64,000 bases of DNA. It comes from Clostridiales bacterium. Its GTDB lineage: Bacteria; Bacillota; Clostridia; Lachnospirales; Lachnospiraceae. This document shows, piece by piece, positions 8,432 to 17,614 of the stretch. The position numbers and the translations under genes were made by a program. The DNA is taken from the NCBI GenBank assembly GCA_018365455.1, contig JAGZJZ010000023.1, positions 42,207-106,206 on the forward strand, in the 5' to 3' direction. The first letter of the stretch is position 1, and every line of letters starts with the position of its first letter. The notes under the pieces were generated by a model. It saw only the letters and a list, made by a program, of their open reading frames with translations, was not told where the DNA came from and made no database searches.

Positions 8432-8823
8432 AAAACCTTCTCCCTTCCGAAGTATTCTTTTACAAACCGCTTCACACATTCATACTGCTTTCCTGCGTCT
8501 CCGTCTTCATTAATGCATATCACTGGCACCCCTGCTTTACTACAGGCTTCCATAAATTCAAAGAACTGCCGCCAGTCACGGGCAATCATAGTGGCGTCCC
8601 TTGTGACTACCACCCGGACATGCCCGGCCTGAATTTCCTCAATCAACTGCCGGAACGCTTTCCGGTTTGCGTCTACACCAGACGCTTCATCCCAAAAGAA
8701 ATGTTCTTCCACCGTCCGCTTACCATAGCGCCTGCGTAATGCTTCTCTCCCCGGTTCCACATATTTCTCATATCCATGATCCCGGTGTGTGGTTCTGTAA
8801 TAATATGCCACCTGCATCTTCAT
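8428..8823 (-). CDS. Small resolvase-domain protein lacking the catalytic serine
   Basis: 131 residues from the ATG at 8823, chosen because AAAGGAG lies 11 bases upstream. The fold of a serine-recombinase catalytic domain can be followed: AYYYRTTHRD at the active-site strand, FWDEASGVDANRKAFRQL, then VVVTRDATMIARDWRQF. The position of the nucleophile in the VST motif of its neighbours reads TTH here, so there is no serine. There is no DNA-binding or zinc domain. It is translationally coupled to the next recombinase and could be a regulatory or structural partner in the synaptic complex, perhaps a directionality partner. That role is inference. Confidence 0.75.
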   Translation of the reverse strand: MKMQVAYYYRTTHRDHGYEKYVEPGREALRRRYGKRTVEEHFFWDEASGVDANRKAFRQLIEEIQAGHVRVVVTRDATMIARDWRQFFEFMEACSKAGVPVICINEDGDAGKQYECVKRFVKEYFGREKVL

Positions 8824-8883
8824 CCGGCATACCACTCCTTTCATTTTTGGTTTCTCATTGAGCAAGCTCAATAAGCGTAGTCT

Positions 8884-8913
8884 ATTAATCACTCTGAACG
8901 CCCTATAAGTCAA
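8884..8913 (-). promoter_or_regulatory. Promoter-like repeat upstream of the recombinases
   Basis: On the minus strand TTGACT at 8908-8913 is followed after 18 bases by ATTAAT at 8884-8889. The downstream part, TTCAGAGTGATTAAT, is identical to segments at 30799-30813 and 31885-31899. It lies 60 bases before the recombinase start and probably drives that operon. Confidence 0.5.
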
Positions 8914-8973
8914 GCAGACAGGCGGTTTCCACGTCTTTTCTTTTGGTCTGCGGAAACTTATTTCAGAAGGTCA

Positions 8974-9006
8974 AAAAGAAGAACCCGGCAGGTTCCCCCA
9001 CCGGGT
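8974..9006 (-). terminator. Rho-independent terminator after the lysis genes
   Basis: ACCCGG at 9001-9006 (minus reading) pairs with CCGGGT at 8983-8988, followed by TCTTCTTTTTG. It begins 7 bases past the endolysin stop and closes the late operon. Confidence 0.75.
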
Positions 9007-9012
9007 AAATCT

Positions 9013-10518
9013 CTATATCCTCGTCACATAATCCAGTGAAATCCACCCGTCTCGCTTATTCTGGTAAGATTTCAACAGCCCCCACTTAGAAGCCCCGGCT
9101 CCTTGCGCCTCCTCCACAATAGTAAACGCCCCTACTCCGGTAAACCTTCCCGTCCTCGCATAACCAGTTCCTGGCCCTTTCCTGATATTCAAATCCTGGA
9201 TATCCACCTTCACCATATAAGAAGATGCCGCCGACAGCTTCTCCATAAACTGCACATACTGCTTATCCGAAGTCAAAAACAGTCCGGATTTCAGCTTATA
9301 CCACAGTTTATCCGCGCTGATGCCCACCACCGTATACACGCCGTCAAACACCACCTGGTCCACGTTATCCCCCATACACGGCGATTTCCTCACATTTACT
9401 CCGTCTTTCCCTTTATAGAACACCTTCACAAAACCGGACAGCGGATTAATCGGCTGGTTCGGATTCCCAGAACCCTCCATACCGTCTCCTGCATCCCAAC
9501 TGTCTCCAATGATTTCCTTCAAAATAGCCATAATCTTACCGCCATAACCTGCCCCGGCAGCCCAGCCCTTTCCGTGCGGATTCTCCGGAATCCCCAGCCA
9601 TTCCACATAAGGCGCAGAACCCCTGACCGCATACCGAAACCTTGGGTCAACCTTCGGGTTCACCAATTCCTCCGTACACGCATATGCTTTCAGATGCTGT
9701 ACCTGCACACGGATTCCCATCTGCGGCGAATCAAAGGAATTCCCCTTTTTCCCATTGGATGTCACACCCATCCCGCAGAAATTATTCTGCTCCAGCGTCA
9801 CTGCCGAACCGGAAAACCCAAAATTCCCGGTCTCCACGCAGGACTGGGCAAAAGCAATATCCCCTCGCACGCCCTCTGCCTCCCCTTCGGACAGGTATAG
9901 CGGGATCATATCCAACACCGACTGTGCCACCGCCGGATTTTTCTTTTTGACATACTCCCGCATCTGCTTTGCCGCAGCCACAGCCTTCCCCATAATCTTT
10001 GTATAGGAAGAAACATCCTCCCCCTGCCCGGAGCCGTCACTCTCAATCCGCCGTTTAAATTCCTCCCACATCCCCTTCGCCCGGATCTGGGATGGACAGT
10101 TCTTCGCACACACATCATAATGCTGCACCACCCGGTCAGCCGGAATCCCCGTCTCCGCCATTAGTTGACGGACAAACTCCACCGTATTGGCAAAGGCTCT
10201 CTGAAAATCATACCCTGCCTGCACGCACATCTCCACTCCGATACTGTTTTTGTTGTTCACCGTCCCAAACAGCCGTCCACCATAATTCACCCCCACATGC
10301 CAGCAACCCCGTCCATGGGGAGCCGTCTGGTAAACCGTATCCTTGTCATCCGTGTAATAATGGACAGACGTGCCTATGTTCCCGTTATACTGCGCCCTGG
10401 CATGGGCGCTGGCATCCGCCCCTGCCGCAAAATTATCCGTGTTATGCACCACGATATACTGCGGATTATTGCTCTCATACGTGTTATTTTCAGAAACATA
10501 ATTCTTATTTACCTTCAT
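9013..10518 (-). CDS. Modular endolysin: amidase, glucosaminidase, SH3
   Basis: 501 residues with three parts. Residues about 15-165 are an Amidase_2/PGRP-type N-acetylmuramoyl-L-alanine amidase (IVVHNTDN, the tyrosine-rich centre, QHYDVCAKNCPS with a zinc histidine and the late cysteine). Residues about 200-345 are a glucosaminidase-like domain (FAQSCVETGNFGF with the candidate glutamate). The rest holds SH3-like wall-binding repeats (GVNVRKSP and LNIRKGPGTGYARTG). It cuts two bonds of peptidoglycan at lysis. No signal peptide is seen, so export depends on the holin. It overlaps the holin gene by 14 bases and precedes a strong terminator. A bifunctional lysin of this layout is common in clostridial phages. 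Confidence 0.9.
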   Translation of the reverse strand: MKVNKNYVSENNTYESNNPQYIVVHNTDNFAAGADASAHARAQYNGNIGTSVHYYTDDKDTVYQTAPHGRGCWHVGVNYGGRLFGTVNNKNSIGVEMCVQAGYDFQRAFANTVEFVRQLMAETGIPADRVVQHYDVCAKNCPSQIRAKGMWEEFKRRIESDGSGQGEDVSSYTKIMGKAVAAAKQMREYVKKKNPAVAQSVLDMIPLYLSEGEAEGVRGDIAFAQSCVETGNFGFSGSAVTLEQNNFCGMGVTSNGKKGNSFDSPQMGIRVQVQHLKAYACTEELVNPKVDPRFRYAVRGSAPYVEWLGIPENPHGKGWAAGAGYGGKIMAILKEIIGDSWDAGDGMEGSGNPNQPINPLSGFVKVFYKGKDGVNVRKSPCMGDNVDQVVFDGVYTVVGISADKLWYKLKSGLFLTSDKQYVQFMEKLSAASSYMVKVDIQDLNIRKGPGTGYARTGRFTGVGAFTIVEEAQGAGASKWGLLKSYQNKRDGWISLDYVTRI

Positions 10519-10918
10519 GTCCGTTCCCCTCCTTCAACTGCTCCAGCACACTTTTCAGCTTCTCCGGAATCGGCAGCCCAATCCTAACCGCATTCTCCAG
10601 AATGGAAATCCCCTCATTGGACAGGTAGAAAAAAATCACCGCCGTCCGCAGCACGCTCCCGTTTCTGATCACATAGGTATCGATGATATGCGCCACAGCA
10701 ACCAGAGAAAAAATGACCACTTTCTTAAAAATCCCCCGGAACCCAACCTGGCTGGAAAGCTCCTTATTCAGAATCCCCACCATCACCCCGGTCACATAAT
10801 CCACTACCACGAAAACAACCAGCGCATACAAAAAACCATCAAAGCCTCCCATGACTGCTCCCAAAGCTCCGCCCATAGCGGCAAATACATACTGCATCGT
10901 GCCTGTTACATCTCTCAT
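10505..10918 (-). CDS. Phage holin (toxin-secretion/lysis family)
   Basis: 137 residues from an ATG after AAGGAGG. It has several hydrophobic helices (AAMGGALGAVMGGFDGFLYALVVFV-type pattern, then VVIFSLVAVAHIID) and the segment VVDYVTGVMVGILNKELSS, which is characteristic of the TcdE/BhlA-related holin 4 family. The C-terminal end is charged (LEQLKEGNGHEGK). It makes the membrane lesion that lets the endolysin reach the wall. It overlaps the endolysin start by 14 bases. A longer frame begins upstream, but that extension runs through a terminator hairpin and lacks a ribosome site. Confidence 0.88.
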   Translation of the reverse strand: MRDVTGTMQYVFAAMGGALGAVMGGFDGFLYALVVFVVVDYVTGVMVGILNKELSSQVGFRGIFKKVVIFSLVAVAHIIDTYVIRNGSVLRTAVIFFYLSNEGISILENAVRIGLPIPEKLKSVLEQLKEGNGHEGK

Positions 10919-10945
10919 CTCAAAACCCTCCTTGTTTTTCCGCAC

Positions 10946-10973
10946 AAAAACAGCAGCCCGTTTTGGACTGCCG
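10946..10973 (-). terminator. Terminator or attenuator before the holin
   Basis: In the minus-strand RNA CGGCAGUCC pairs with GGGCUGCUG across AAAAC, with two G-U pairs, followed by five U. It lies between the tail gene at 11015 and the holin start, so it may hold lysis gene expression below tail gene levels. Confidence 0.6.
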
Positions 10974-11014
10974 CCTGCTCCTGATTCCATAAGTTTTCCT
11001 TTTCTCTGCCACCC

Positions 11015-12415
11015 TTACGGCACGGCCTCCTCCGTCAGTGTATAGGTAATCTTCATCGTCTTGTCCACTGTCTTCACCACCGCCGATGACAGGTTGTTAA
11101 TAGTTGCCAGATAAGGTGTCAGTAGGTACATAGTCCGGTACTCGCTCCCATAACTCCCTCCCCACCCCAAAAGAAAATTCTTATACTGGAACAGCGGGGT
11201 TGCCGCGTCATTCAGCCGGGAACTCCCCTTGGTGCGGATTACCTTATCCTCAACCGTAACCTGGAAATCCCCACCGATAATCAAATCGCCAACCAGCATC
11301 ATATACACCTCGCAGGTCCCTGTCTCGCACAGCGGCTTCCATTTGGAAGTAAACCCCAGATTGATCAGCGTCACGTCTGAAGTATTGGAAAGATTAATCT
11401 TATAAATCCCCTTCTTGTTATTCGCCATCACATACAGGTATCCGCTCCGAATACAGCACTGCAGATACCGCTCCGGGAAAGAACTGTCCTCCTCCCGCCG
11501 CCCCACATCCATCAGCTTCGCATTGGACAGCGTCCACTCCCCCTCCGTCATGGAATAATCATCCTTCTTAATCTTCACCCACACCATAGTAGCACTGCCA
11601 GAGGAATTCCCCTCATTGGAAAACCCGTACCAGTACCCGTCCCCGCCGTCCAGAAATTCCCCGTACAGCGTGTAATCCCCAAGAAACCGGAACGTGGAAG
11701 TCTGAATCACCTGGTCATCCACCACCGCAAAGGATGAGTCATCCAGCTTCTCGTTCAGCCCCACCGTAAAAATCGGGATATGCACCTTCCGTATACGCAC
11801 CCCTGTATCCTGATACGTGATGGAATACAGCAGATTCCTTTCAAAATCCACCTCCACGGTCTCAAACAGCACCAGCTCCCGCGCCATAGCCATCCCGTCC
11901 AGCTTGATGCTTTTAATCTGCTGAAATGTGGAACTGTCATTCACCAGGCTCCCATAAGCATTCGCCCCGCCTTGGGCGCTGGTCAGGGCGGCCGCCGCAA
12001 TGGTACCGTTCCCCTGGCTCGGCGTGAACTCCCACACAAACTTGTATCCATTGTCCAGCTTCTTGCTCTCCGTCAGGTTCATGCTTCCCCTCGCCACATT
12101 CGCCGTGGAATTCACATTATTTGACGCATAAGCCACTGGCAGGTTATCCGACAGGGAATAAATATTGTCCGCCCGTTCCTCCAGTACCTTGGAAAACAGC
12201 AGAATCCCCCCAATCATGTTAGGGCAGACCGGAAGTAATACCTCCTGCCATTTCACCCCGTCAATACTCTCCCCGATTTCGTAAAATACCCCCATGGGAT
12301 TTAGCCCAAGAATATGGTTCACCGCATCCGTCACCATATTTTCCTCCGTCACCGCCGTGACCTCCCCGGTATTCACATCCGTAAGTTCAATCCTCATCGT
12401 TCCCGTCAGCCTCAT
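11015..12415 (-). CDS. Tail tip or receptor-binding protein, putative
   Basis: 466 residues. It is predicted from place: it is the last tail gene before lysis, where siphoviruses of Firmicutes keep baseplate or fibre proteins. The N-terminus (TMRIELTDVNTGEVTAVTEENMVTDAV) is typical of such phage proteins in Lachnospiraceae. The C-terminal half has repeating beta blades with patterns such as GYLYVMANNKKGIYKI and GDLIIGGDF, suggesting a propeller-like binding domain. No enzyme motif is visible. It would decide host contact. There is no known homologue that I can name with certainty. Confidence 0.6.
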   Translation of the reverse strand: MRLTGTMRIELTDVNTGEVTAVTEENMVTDAVNHILGLNPMGVFYEIGESIDGVKWQEVLLPVCPNMIGGILLFSKVLEERADNIYSLSDNLPVAYASNNVNSTANVARGSMNLTESKKLDNGYKFVWEFTPSQGNGTIAAAALTSAQGGANAYGSLVNDSSTFQQIKSIKLDGMAMARELVLFETVEVDFERNLLYSITYQDTGVRIRKVHIPIFTVGLNEKLDDSSFAVVDDQVIQTSTFRFLGDYTLYGEFLDGGDGYWYGFSNEGNSSGSATMVWVKIKKDDYSMTEGEWTLSNAKLMDVGRREEDSSFPERYLQCCIRSGYLYVMANNKKGIYKINLSNTSDVTLINLGFTSKWKPLCETGTCEVYMMLVGDLIIGGDFQVTVEDKVIRTKGSSRLNDAATPLFQYKNFLLGWGGSYGSEYRTMYLLTPYLATINNLSSAVVKTVDKTMKITYTLTEEAVP

Positions 12416-12425
12416 AACGCCCTCC

Positions 12426-14243
12426 TTAACTCAAATCTACCGGACATCCAAACGCGCCTACTGGAATCCGCCCCATGCTGTCCGCCATCTGCCTCTGTAC
12501 AAGCTCCATGGTCTCCATTCCAACTGTCTCCGCAAACTCTCTGACACTTAACCCTGTGCCAACCCGGAACACAGCGGCCGTATCCTCCAATACAATCTTC
12601 CCATCCCATGCCGGAGCCGCCGCCATGCCCTGCCCGCTGATGGAGGCAATGCATCCCCCGGTATCAATCTGTCCGCTGCCGCCCTCCAAACGAAGGAATA
12701 CCTGAAACGTGTTCGTAAAGTTGGGAATCAGTTCCTCAATAGGATAATACAAAGGCAGCACATGCTTCCCACTTCCCCAGGTTTCCGCCGGATAATGGGT
12801 CAAAATCTCTTCGTCATTGAACACATACCTTACACGCGCTACGGCCCGCCCATCCGCAGGAACCGTTACTTGCAGTTCCGCTTCCACACTGACATTTACC
12901 GTAGTCTCCGTTCCATCCTCAGCCATCGACGGAACCGGGACAACAACCGTTCCCTTCGCCGTTCCTGCCTGTTCCGCCGCATTTGCCGACACATCCACCA
13001 GCACAATCGCAAAGAACTGCACATGCGTCTCCTTTGCCGCCGCAAACTCAATGCTGATAATTTTCACATCCGTCTCATTCACTGTATAGGCTGATGCATT
13101 GGTAAACGTGTGTATCCCTATCTTCCCCGCTTCAATCTGGTTCAGCAGACCGGAGAGGTTCTTGTCATTCTTCGACTTGGCCTGCGCCAGTCTTGGATTC
13201 TTACCCACACATTTCAAAGAATGCTTCCCATTAATCTTAATCTGATACCCAGTCACACAGGCTAACTGCGTTTCGTCCGCATGGCCGCCGGAGAACACCA
13301 GCACATCCCCCAAATCCAATGCCGGATTTCCAATGGTGTCTGAATCAAAAGGAACATAACGGATGACAGATAAATCAGACAGGATATTCTCCAGCAGTGC
13401 CTTCCTTGTCTCCTCCAATCCAAACTGCAAAAGCGGATTTACGCCCAGGTTCATGGTCAGCCCGTCATCTGTTTCCAACGCATAATACTCTGCTGTCTGC
13501 GTCTTGACATTCGTAGAACTGATTGCCGTATACCGGGTAATAAAATCCGAAAAGCTGCTGGAAAACCGCTGCCTGTCGGAAACCGTCATCACAGGCACAT
13601 TCCTGTATTTCCTCAGTTCCAGCTTTCCCGTCCGGTTAATGCAGAAAAAACCTCCCAGTACCTGCCCCACATAATACAGCACGTCCCGGTACGTCTCTAT
13701 ATCATTCTCCGTATACACTGACAGTAGTTCCTCACCGTTTGGCATCGCCTCAATCTCCGCCTGGGTATGGGCAAGCTCCACGTTACAGGCTTTACAGCAC
13801 AAAACCAGGAAAGCATAAGCATTCCCCACAGTCTCAAAGCCATTGAAGCTTCTCTCAAACCGCAACATGTAATCATACGCCTTTATCTCCAGACAGTGTA
13901 GCGTCCGGTTCGCCTCACTCACCTCAAAAATCCCCATGGGGACTTCCTCAAAGCTCCCGTTCCCAAGCCGCAGATGATAGAACAGTTCTATCTTTGCATC
14001 CTCCAGCGTATTTCGGTCAATCTCCGAAAAAAGGGTGAGCCCCATCTCCGCCGCATACACCGTGCCAATCTCAATCTCTGTGCTGCCGCAGCACTGGCCT
14101 GTGATGTAGCCGGAGCCTTTCACGATATCTCCATTTCCAAACTCATGGACCACCCCGGCCTTCGTGGTAATTCTCCCTGTCCAGTAAAAATTGCGGGCGT
14201 TTTCCTGCACCGCAGTTAAAAATTCTTCACTGACTGGATACAT
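12426..14243 (-). CDS. Phage tail protein (tail-associated, DUF5048-like)
   Basis: 605 residues. The N-terminal half (MYPVSEEFLTAVQENARNF, then FGNGDIVKGSGYITGQC) matches the general form of the tail-tip proteins that follow the distal tail protein in Lachnospiraceae phages. The C-terminal part is mostly beta strands with YLRLEGGSGQIDTGG-like turns, fit for a baseplate jelly roll. It follows the 120-residue tail protein by 16 bases, in the position of a Tal protein. No lysozyme or peptidase motif was found in it. The structural role is well supported by order; the family name is from memory. Confidence 0.7.
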   Translation of the reverse strand: MYPVSEEFLTAVQENARNFYWTGRITTKAGVVHEFGNGDIVKGSGYITGQCCGSTEIEIGTVYAAEMGLTLFSEIDRNTLEDAKIELFYHLRLGNGSFEEVPMGIFEVSEANRTLHCLEIKAYDYMLRFERSFNGFETVGNAYAFLVLCCKACNVELAHTQAEIEAMPNGEELLSVYTENDIETYRDVLYYVGQVLGGFFCINRTGKLELRKYRNVPVMTVSDRQRFSSSFSDFITRYTAISSTNVKTQTAEYYALETDDGLTMNLGVNPLLQFGLEETRKALLENILSDLSVIRYVPFDSDTIGNPALDLGDVLVFSGGHADETQLACVTGYQIKINGKHSLKCVGKNPRLAQAKSKNDKNLSGLLNQIEAGKIGIHTFTNASAYTVNETDVKIISIEFAAAKETHVQFFAIVLVDVSANAAEQAGTAKGTVVVPVPSMAEDGTETTVNVSVEAELQVTVPADGRAVARVRYVFNDEEILTHYPAETWGSGKHVLPLYYPIEELIPNFTNTFQVFLRLEGGSGQIDTGGCIASISGQGMAAAPAWDGKIVLEDTAAVFRVGTGLSVREFAETVGMETMELVQRQMADSMGRIPVGAFGCPVDLS

Positions 14244-14259
14244 GAGCCCACCCCTTTCC

Positions 14260-14622
14260 TTAAAACTCTTTCAAATTAAATGACACTTTCCACAGCCCTT
14301 TATAGGAAGTGTCTTTCACCAGCCCAGCCTTATAGCCTTCCATAAACATCTCCGCCCGCTTCACTTCCAGTGTCTCCGTATCAAAAAACTCCACAGCAAT
14401 CTTCGGCTTCCTGCGGAACCCCGCCATAGCCTTCACCCACTTCGGGCTTAGCGAAAAGGAAACCGGAATTGTCACCACGCCGCTTCTGACCACATCCCGC
14501 TGTGTAGTCCCGGCCTCCGTCTCCCCACCGGAATCCGCCTCCACGTCCACCATCTCCACCTCGTAGGAATCCGGCATTGGAAGCGCCACCCCGTCAAACG
14601 TCAGATACTGTATAAACGCCAT
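14260..14622 (-). CDS. Small tail protein after the tape measure
   Basis: 120 residues, mostly beta. The N-terminus MAFIQYLTFDGVALPMPDSYEVE and the middle FSLSPKWVKAMAGF fit a tail-tube-like fold as found in small distal tail or hub proteins. It starts 2 bases before the tape measure stop region and lies between tape measure and the large tail protein, where the distal tail (Dit) gene is expected. It is shorter than a classical Dit (about 230 residues), so it may be only the ring-forming half. Confidence 0.65.
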   Translation of the reverse strand: MAFIQYLTFDGVALPMPDSYEVEMVDVEADSGGETEAGTTQRDVVRSGVVTIPVSFSLSPKWVKAMAGFRRKPKIAVEFFDTETLEVKRAEMFMEGYKAGLVKDTSYKGLWKVSFNLKEF

Positions 14623-14624
14623 GC

Positions 14625-17471
14625 CTATCTACCTCCCGATCTCAGGTTTTGCCTGTTCTGTGCATTTATTACCACCTCATCCAGCAACGTGCCGCCAAGG
14701 TACACCGGAATGCAGATCGTCCCCGCATTCGCCATTCCAAACCCGCTCACTGCCTCCCTGATTCCGTTCAATAACTGTGTGACGTTATTGGCAGAAGCCG
14801 CCTGCTGCCCCGCCATGCCGGAGGTCATCCCAATCTGCGGGCTGACCACCATATCCGAAGCCACGCCCCGGACTGCCTTCTCAATCATTCCCCGGCTGCC
14901 CTCAATCCCCCTGGCAAGCCCGGACATAAAATCCGGCATCCAGGATTCATACTCCGTAAGAGGCCCTTCATCCGGCACGGAGAAATGGAGGAACGCCGCA
15001 ATCTTATCCGCAATGCTCCTGACCGCATCCACCACATTCCCCACGGCATTCCGGATTCCGTTGGCAATCCCGTTCACGATATCCACACCCCAGTTCCACG
15101 CACTGGAAGCCAGCCCTTTAATATAACCCACCGCCTGCTCAAACCCATTCCTCACCGCATTGTAAACATTGCTCATGGCATTGCTGATTCCACTGACAAT
15201 GTTATTAAAAATGTTCGTGACTGCTGTCTTAATAGCATTCAGCACAGTCGTCACCGTATTTTTTACCGAATTCCACACAGTAGATATAATACTGCCCACC
15301 GTATTCATCACTGTAGTTACCACATCCCGGATTCCATTCCACACAGAAGTAACGATGCTTTGGATGGTATTCAGCACCGTAGAAATCACCGTCTGGATGG
15401 TATTCCATGCTGTAGTCAGGAAAGCCTGTACCGCCGTAACAACTGTAATCACCACCTTTTTAATGGCATTCCAGACTGTTGTGAAAATCGTCTGTATAAC
15501 AGTCAGCACCGTGGTAATAATCGTTTTGTAAATGTTAAAATATGTGGTGACGATTGTGGAAATCGCCGTCAGCACAGTCTGAAACAGAGTTTTAATGCCC
15601 TCCCATAACGTGGAGAAAAATGTGGCAATCCCGTTCCAAATGGTCTGTGCCGCCGTGGATATCCCTGTCCACAGTGTGGAAAAAAACTGTGAAATAGACG
15701 TCCACGCAGCACAGGCCGTCTGCTTAATCCCCTCCCACAGCCCGGCAAAGAATTCCTTCACGGCATTCCAGATATTCATACAGGCTGCCTTGATTTCATC
15801 CCAGTGGGCAACCAGTAACTTCCCAACCGCAATCACCGCTACAATCACAGCGATAATTGCAAGTATCGGCGCACCCACGCTGGCTACGACCGGAATCAAT
15901 GCAGAAATGGCTGGGGCAATTACACCTACCAGGCTTATCACTGCGCTGATTCCCGTTGCAATCTTTCCAATGATGATTAACACAGGCCCCACGGCAGCCA
16001 CCACCATGGCGATGATAACAATCATCTTCTTCGTACCCTCCGACAGCCCGGAAAACCAGGAAGTAAACGCCTGTATCTTATCCGCCAGTGCAATCAAAAT
16101 CGGTGCCAGCACGCTCATAATGGCGGAACCAAATTCAATGGCAGTGTTTTTCAACTGGTTAAACGCCTTCTGTATCTTATAGGAATTGGTATTCAATTTC
16201 CCGAAAGCTGTCTCCGTTGCCCCTGTAGAATTCTGCATCTGCTCCAGAGTCCCATTGAAAGTTTCCGCACTGTCCCCCAGAAGAATCAGCCCAGCCTTCC
16301 CGGCCTCCGCACTCCCCCATAAATCACTGAAAGCCAGCCCCTGCTCCGCCGCGCTGTCGGAAATAACCTGCAGCACCTCGGAAAGGCTGGCTCCGTCCTG
16401 CATCAGTTCCAGGAAGGATTTCCCCGTCTTTTCCTTCAAAGTGTCCGACACCTTCGTGCCGGATTTTCCAAGCTCATTGAACATGGAATTCATATAGGTG
16501 GTGGATTCCGCAGTTGCCACACCGTTGGCAGTCATCAGGGCATATCCCGCCGCCACCTGTTCCAATGCCACCCCGTTTGCTTTTGCTGTGGGGATAACCT
16601 TACCCATCGAGGATGACAACTCCCCCACCGTGGTTTTGCCCAGGTTCTGTGTCTGGATCAGCACGTCAGACACCCGGCCTACCTCAGACGCTTCCAGGCC
16701 ATAGGCATTCATAATCGTAGTCAGCACATCCAGCGCGCTTCCCGCATCTGCAAATCCGGCCCTTGCCAGCTTCGTGGAATTGGACACAAAATTCACTGCA
16801 TCCCCGGTCTTCTGCCCGGCGGAGATGGCGTCATACACATTCCCCGCAATCTCCGAAGAACTGATGCCCGTCTGGTTCGACAAATCCAGGATGGCCTTTT
16901 CCAGTTCCGACAGCGGCACTTCCGTGGTATCCGCAATGGTATTAACCTTTGCCATGGCATCCTCAAAATCCATCGCCATCTTAGCGGATGCCCCGCCCGC
17001 CGCCGTAATCCCGGCAGTCACCGGGAGCAGTTTCTTACCTGCTGATGTAGCGGCATCCCCAAACTTCCCAACCTTCTCCGCCGCCTGCGAAAATCCGGAC
17101 AGGGAGGTGTTGGTATCCTCTGCCTGTTTTTCCAGGTCTTTTAAATTCTGCTCCGTCTCAATAATCTCCCGCTGCAGGGCATCGTACTGGTCTTTGGTGA
17201 TATCGCCGCGCTCAAACTGCTGCTGTACCTGCTGCTGGGCGGATTTGAGTGCCTCCAGCTTCTCCTTCGTTTCCCCAATAGCATCCGTCAAAAGCCTCTG
17301 CTTCTGCGCCAGAAGCTCCGAATTATGTGGGTCCAGCTTCAAGAGTTTCTCCACATCCTTAAGCTGGGACTGGGTGTTGCGGATTTCTGAATTGACGCCC
17401 TTCAGCGCTGTAGTCAGTCTGGTGGTATCACCGCCGATTTCCACCGTGATACCCTGTATGCGGTTTGCCAT
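14625..17471 (-). CDS. Tail tape measure protein
   Basis: 948 residues. A long N-terminal coiled coil (IRNTQSQLKDVEKLLKLDP) is followed by a TP901-type core (TGISSSEIAGNVYDAISAGQ) and a hydrophobic middle with several membrane-like helices (residues about 480-560). A run of short repeats follows in the third quarter, with units like TVWNSIKNTVTTVLNAI, each about 20 residues. The C-terminal region resembles the usual end, DFMSGLARGIE. It sets tail length and passes into the cell during DNA entry. At about 0.15 nm per residue this suggests a tail near 140 nm. It is preceded by two hairpins belonging to the cargo genes upstream. Confidence 0.92.
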   Translation of the reverse strand: MANRIQGITVEIGGDTTRLTTALKGVNSEIRNTQSQLKDVEKLLKLDPHNSELLAQKQRLLTDAIGETKEKLEALKSAQQQVQQQFERGDITKDQYDALQREIIETEQNLKDLEKQAEDTNTSLSGFSQAAEKVGKFGDAATSAGKKLLPVTAGITAAGGASAKMAMDFEDAMAKVNTIADTTEVPLSELEKAILDLSNQTGISSSEIAGNVYDAISAGQKTGDAVNFVSNSTKLARAGFADAGSALDVLTTIMNAYGLEASEVGRVSDVLIQTQNLGKTTVGELSSSMGKVIPTAKANGVALEQVAAGYALMTANGVATAESTTYMNSMFNELGKSGTKVSDTLKEKTGKSFLELMQDGASLSEVLQVISDSAAEQGLAFSDLWGSAEAGKAGLILLGDSAETFNGTLEQMQNSTGATETAFGKLNTNSYKIQKAFNQLKNTAIEFGSAIMSVLAPILIALADKIQAFTSWFSGLSEGTKKMIVIIAMVVAAVGPVLIIIGKIATGISAVISLVGVIAPAISALIPVVASVGAPILAIIAVIVAVIAVGKLLVAHWDEIKAACMNIWNAVKEFFAGLWEGIKQTACAAWTSISQFFSTLWTGISTAAQTIWNGIATFFSTLWEGIKTLFQTVLTAISTIVTTYFNIYKTIITTVLTVIQTIFTTVWNAIKKVVITVVTAVQAFLTTAWNTIQTVISTVLNTIQSIVTSVWNGIRDVVTTVMNTVGSIISTVWNSVKNTVTTVLNAIKTAVTNIFNNIVSGISNAMSNVYNAVRNGFEQAVGYIKGLASSAWNWGVDIVNGIANGIRNAVGNVVDAVRSIADKIAAFLHFSVPDEGPLTEYESWMPDFMSGLARGIEGSRGMIEKAVRGVASDMVVSPQIGMTSGMAGQQAASANNVTQLLNGIREAVSGFGMANAGTICIPVYLGGTLLDEVVINAQNRQNLRSGGR

Positions 17472-17499
17472 GCGATGCCTCCTTCCTGTTTTTGGACAG

Positions 17500-17563
17500 A
17501 AAAAAAGAGCCGGTTAAGGCTCAAATATATGGAAAAGGCACCTGCCGTATTTGGACAGATGCC
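17500..17563 (-). terminator. Two tandem terminators behind the VOC/GNAT cargo
   Basis: The first hairpin met by minus-strand transcripts pairs GGCATCTG (17556-17563) with CAGGTGCC (17537-17544), then TTTT. The second pairs GAGCC (17518-17522) with GGCTC (17507-17511), then seven T. They lie between the GNAT gene and the tape measure gene. Confidence 0.75.
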
Positions 17564-17614
17564 TATGTATCAATACTATTTAATTTATTATTCTGCTCAT
17601 TACAAAACCGGAAA

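Noticed and set aside
14985..15608. Long plus-strand frames opposite the tape measure and other minus-strand phage genes
   Set aside because: They mirror the codon pattern of the real genes, have no ribosome sites and give low-complexity His/Pro/Arg-rich products.
15169..15608. Repetitive DNA in the tape measure gene as a separate repeat element
   Set aside because: It encodes the regular 20-residue protein repeats of the tape measure.
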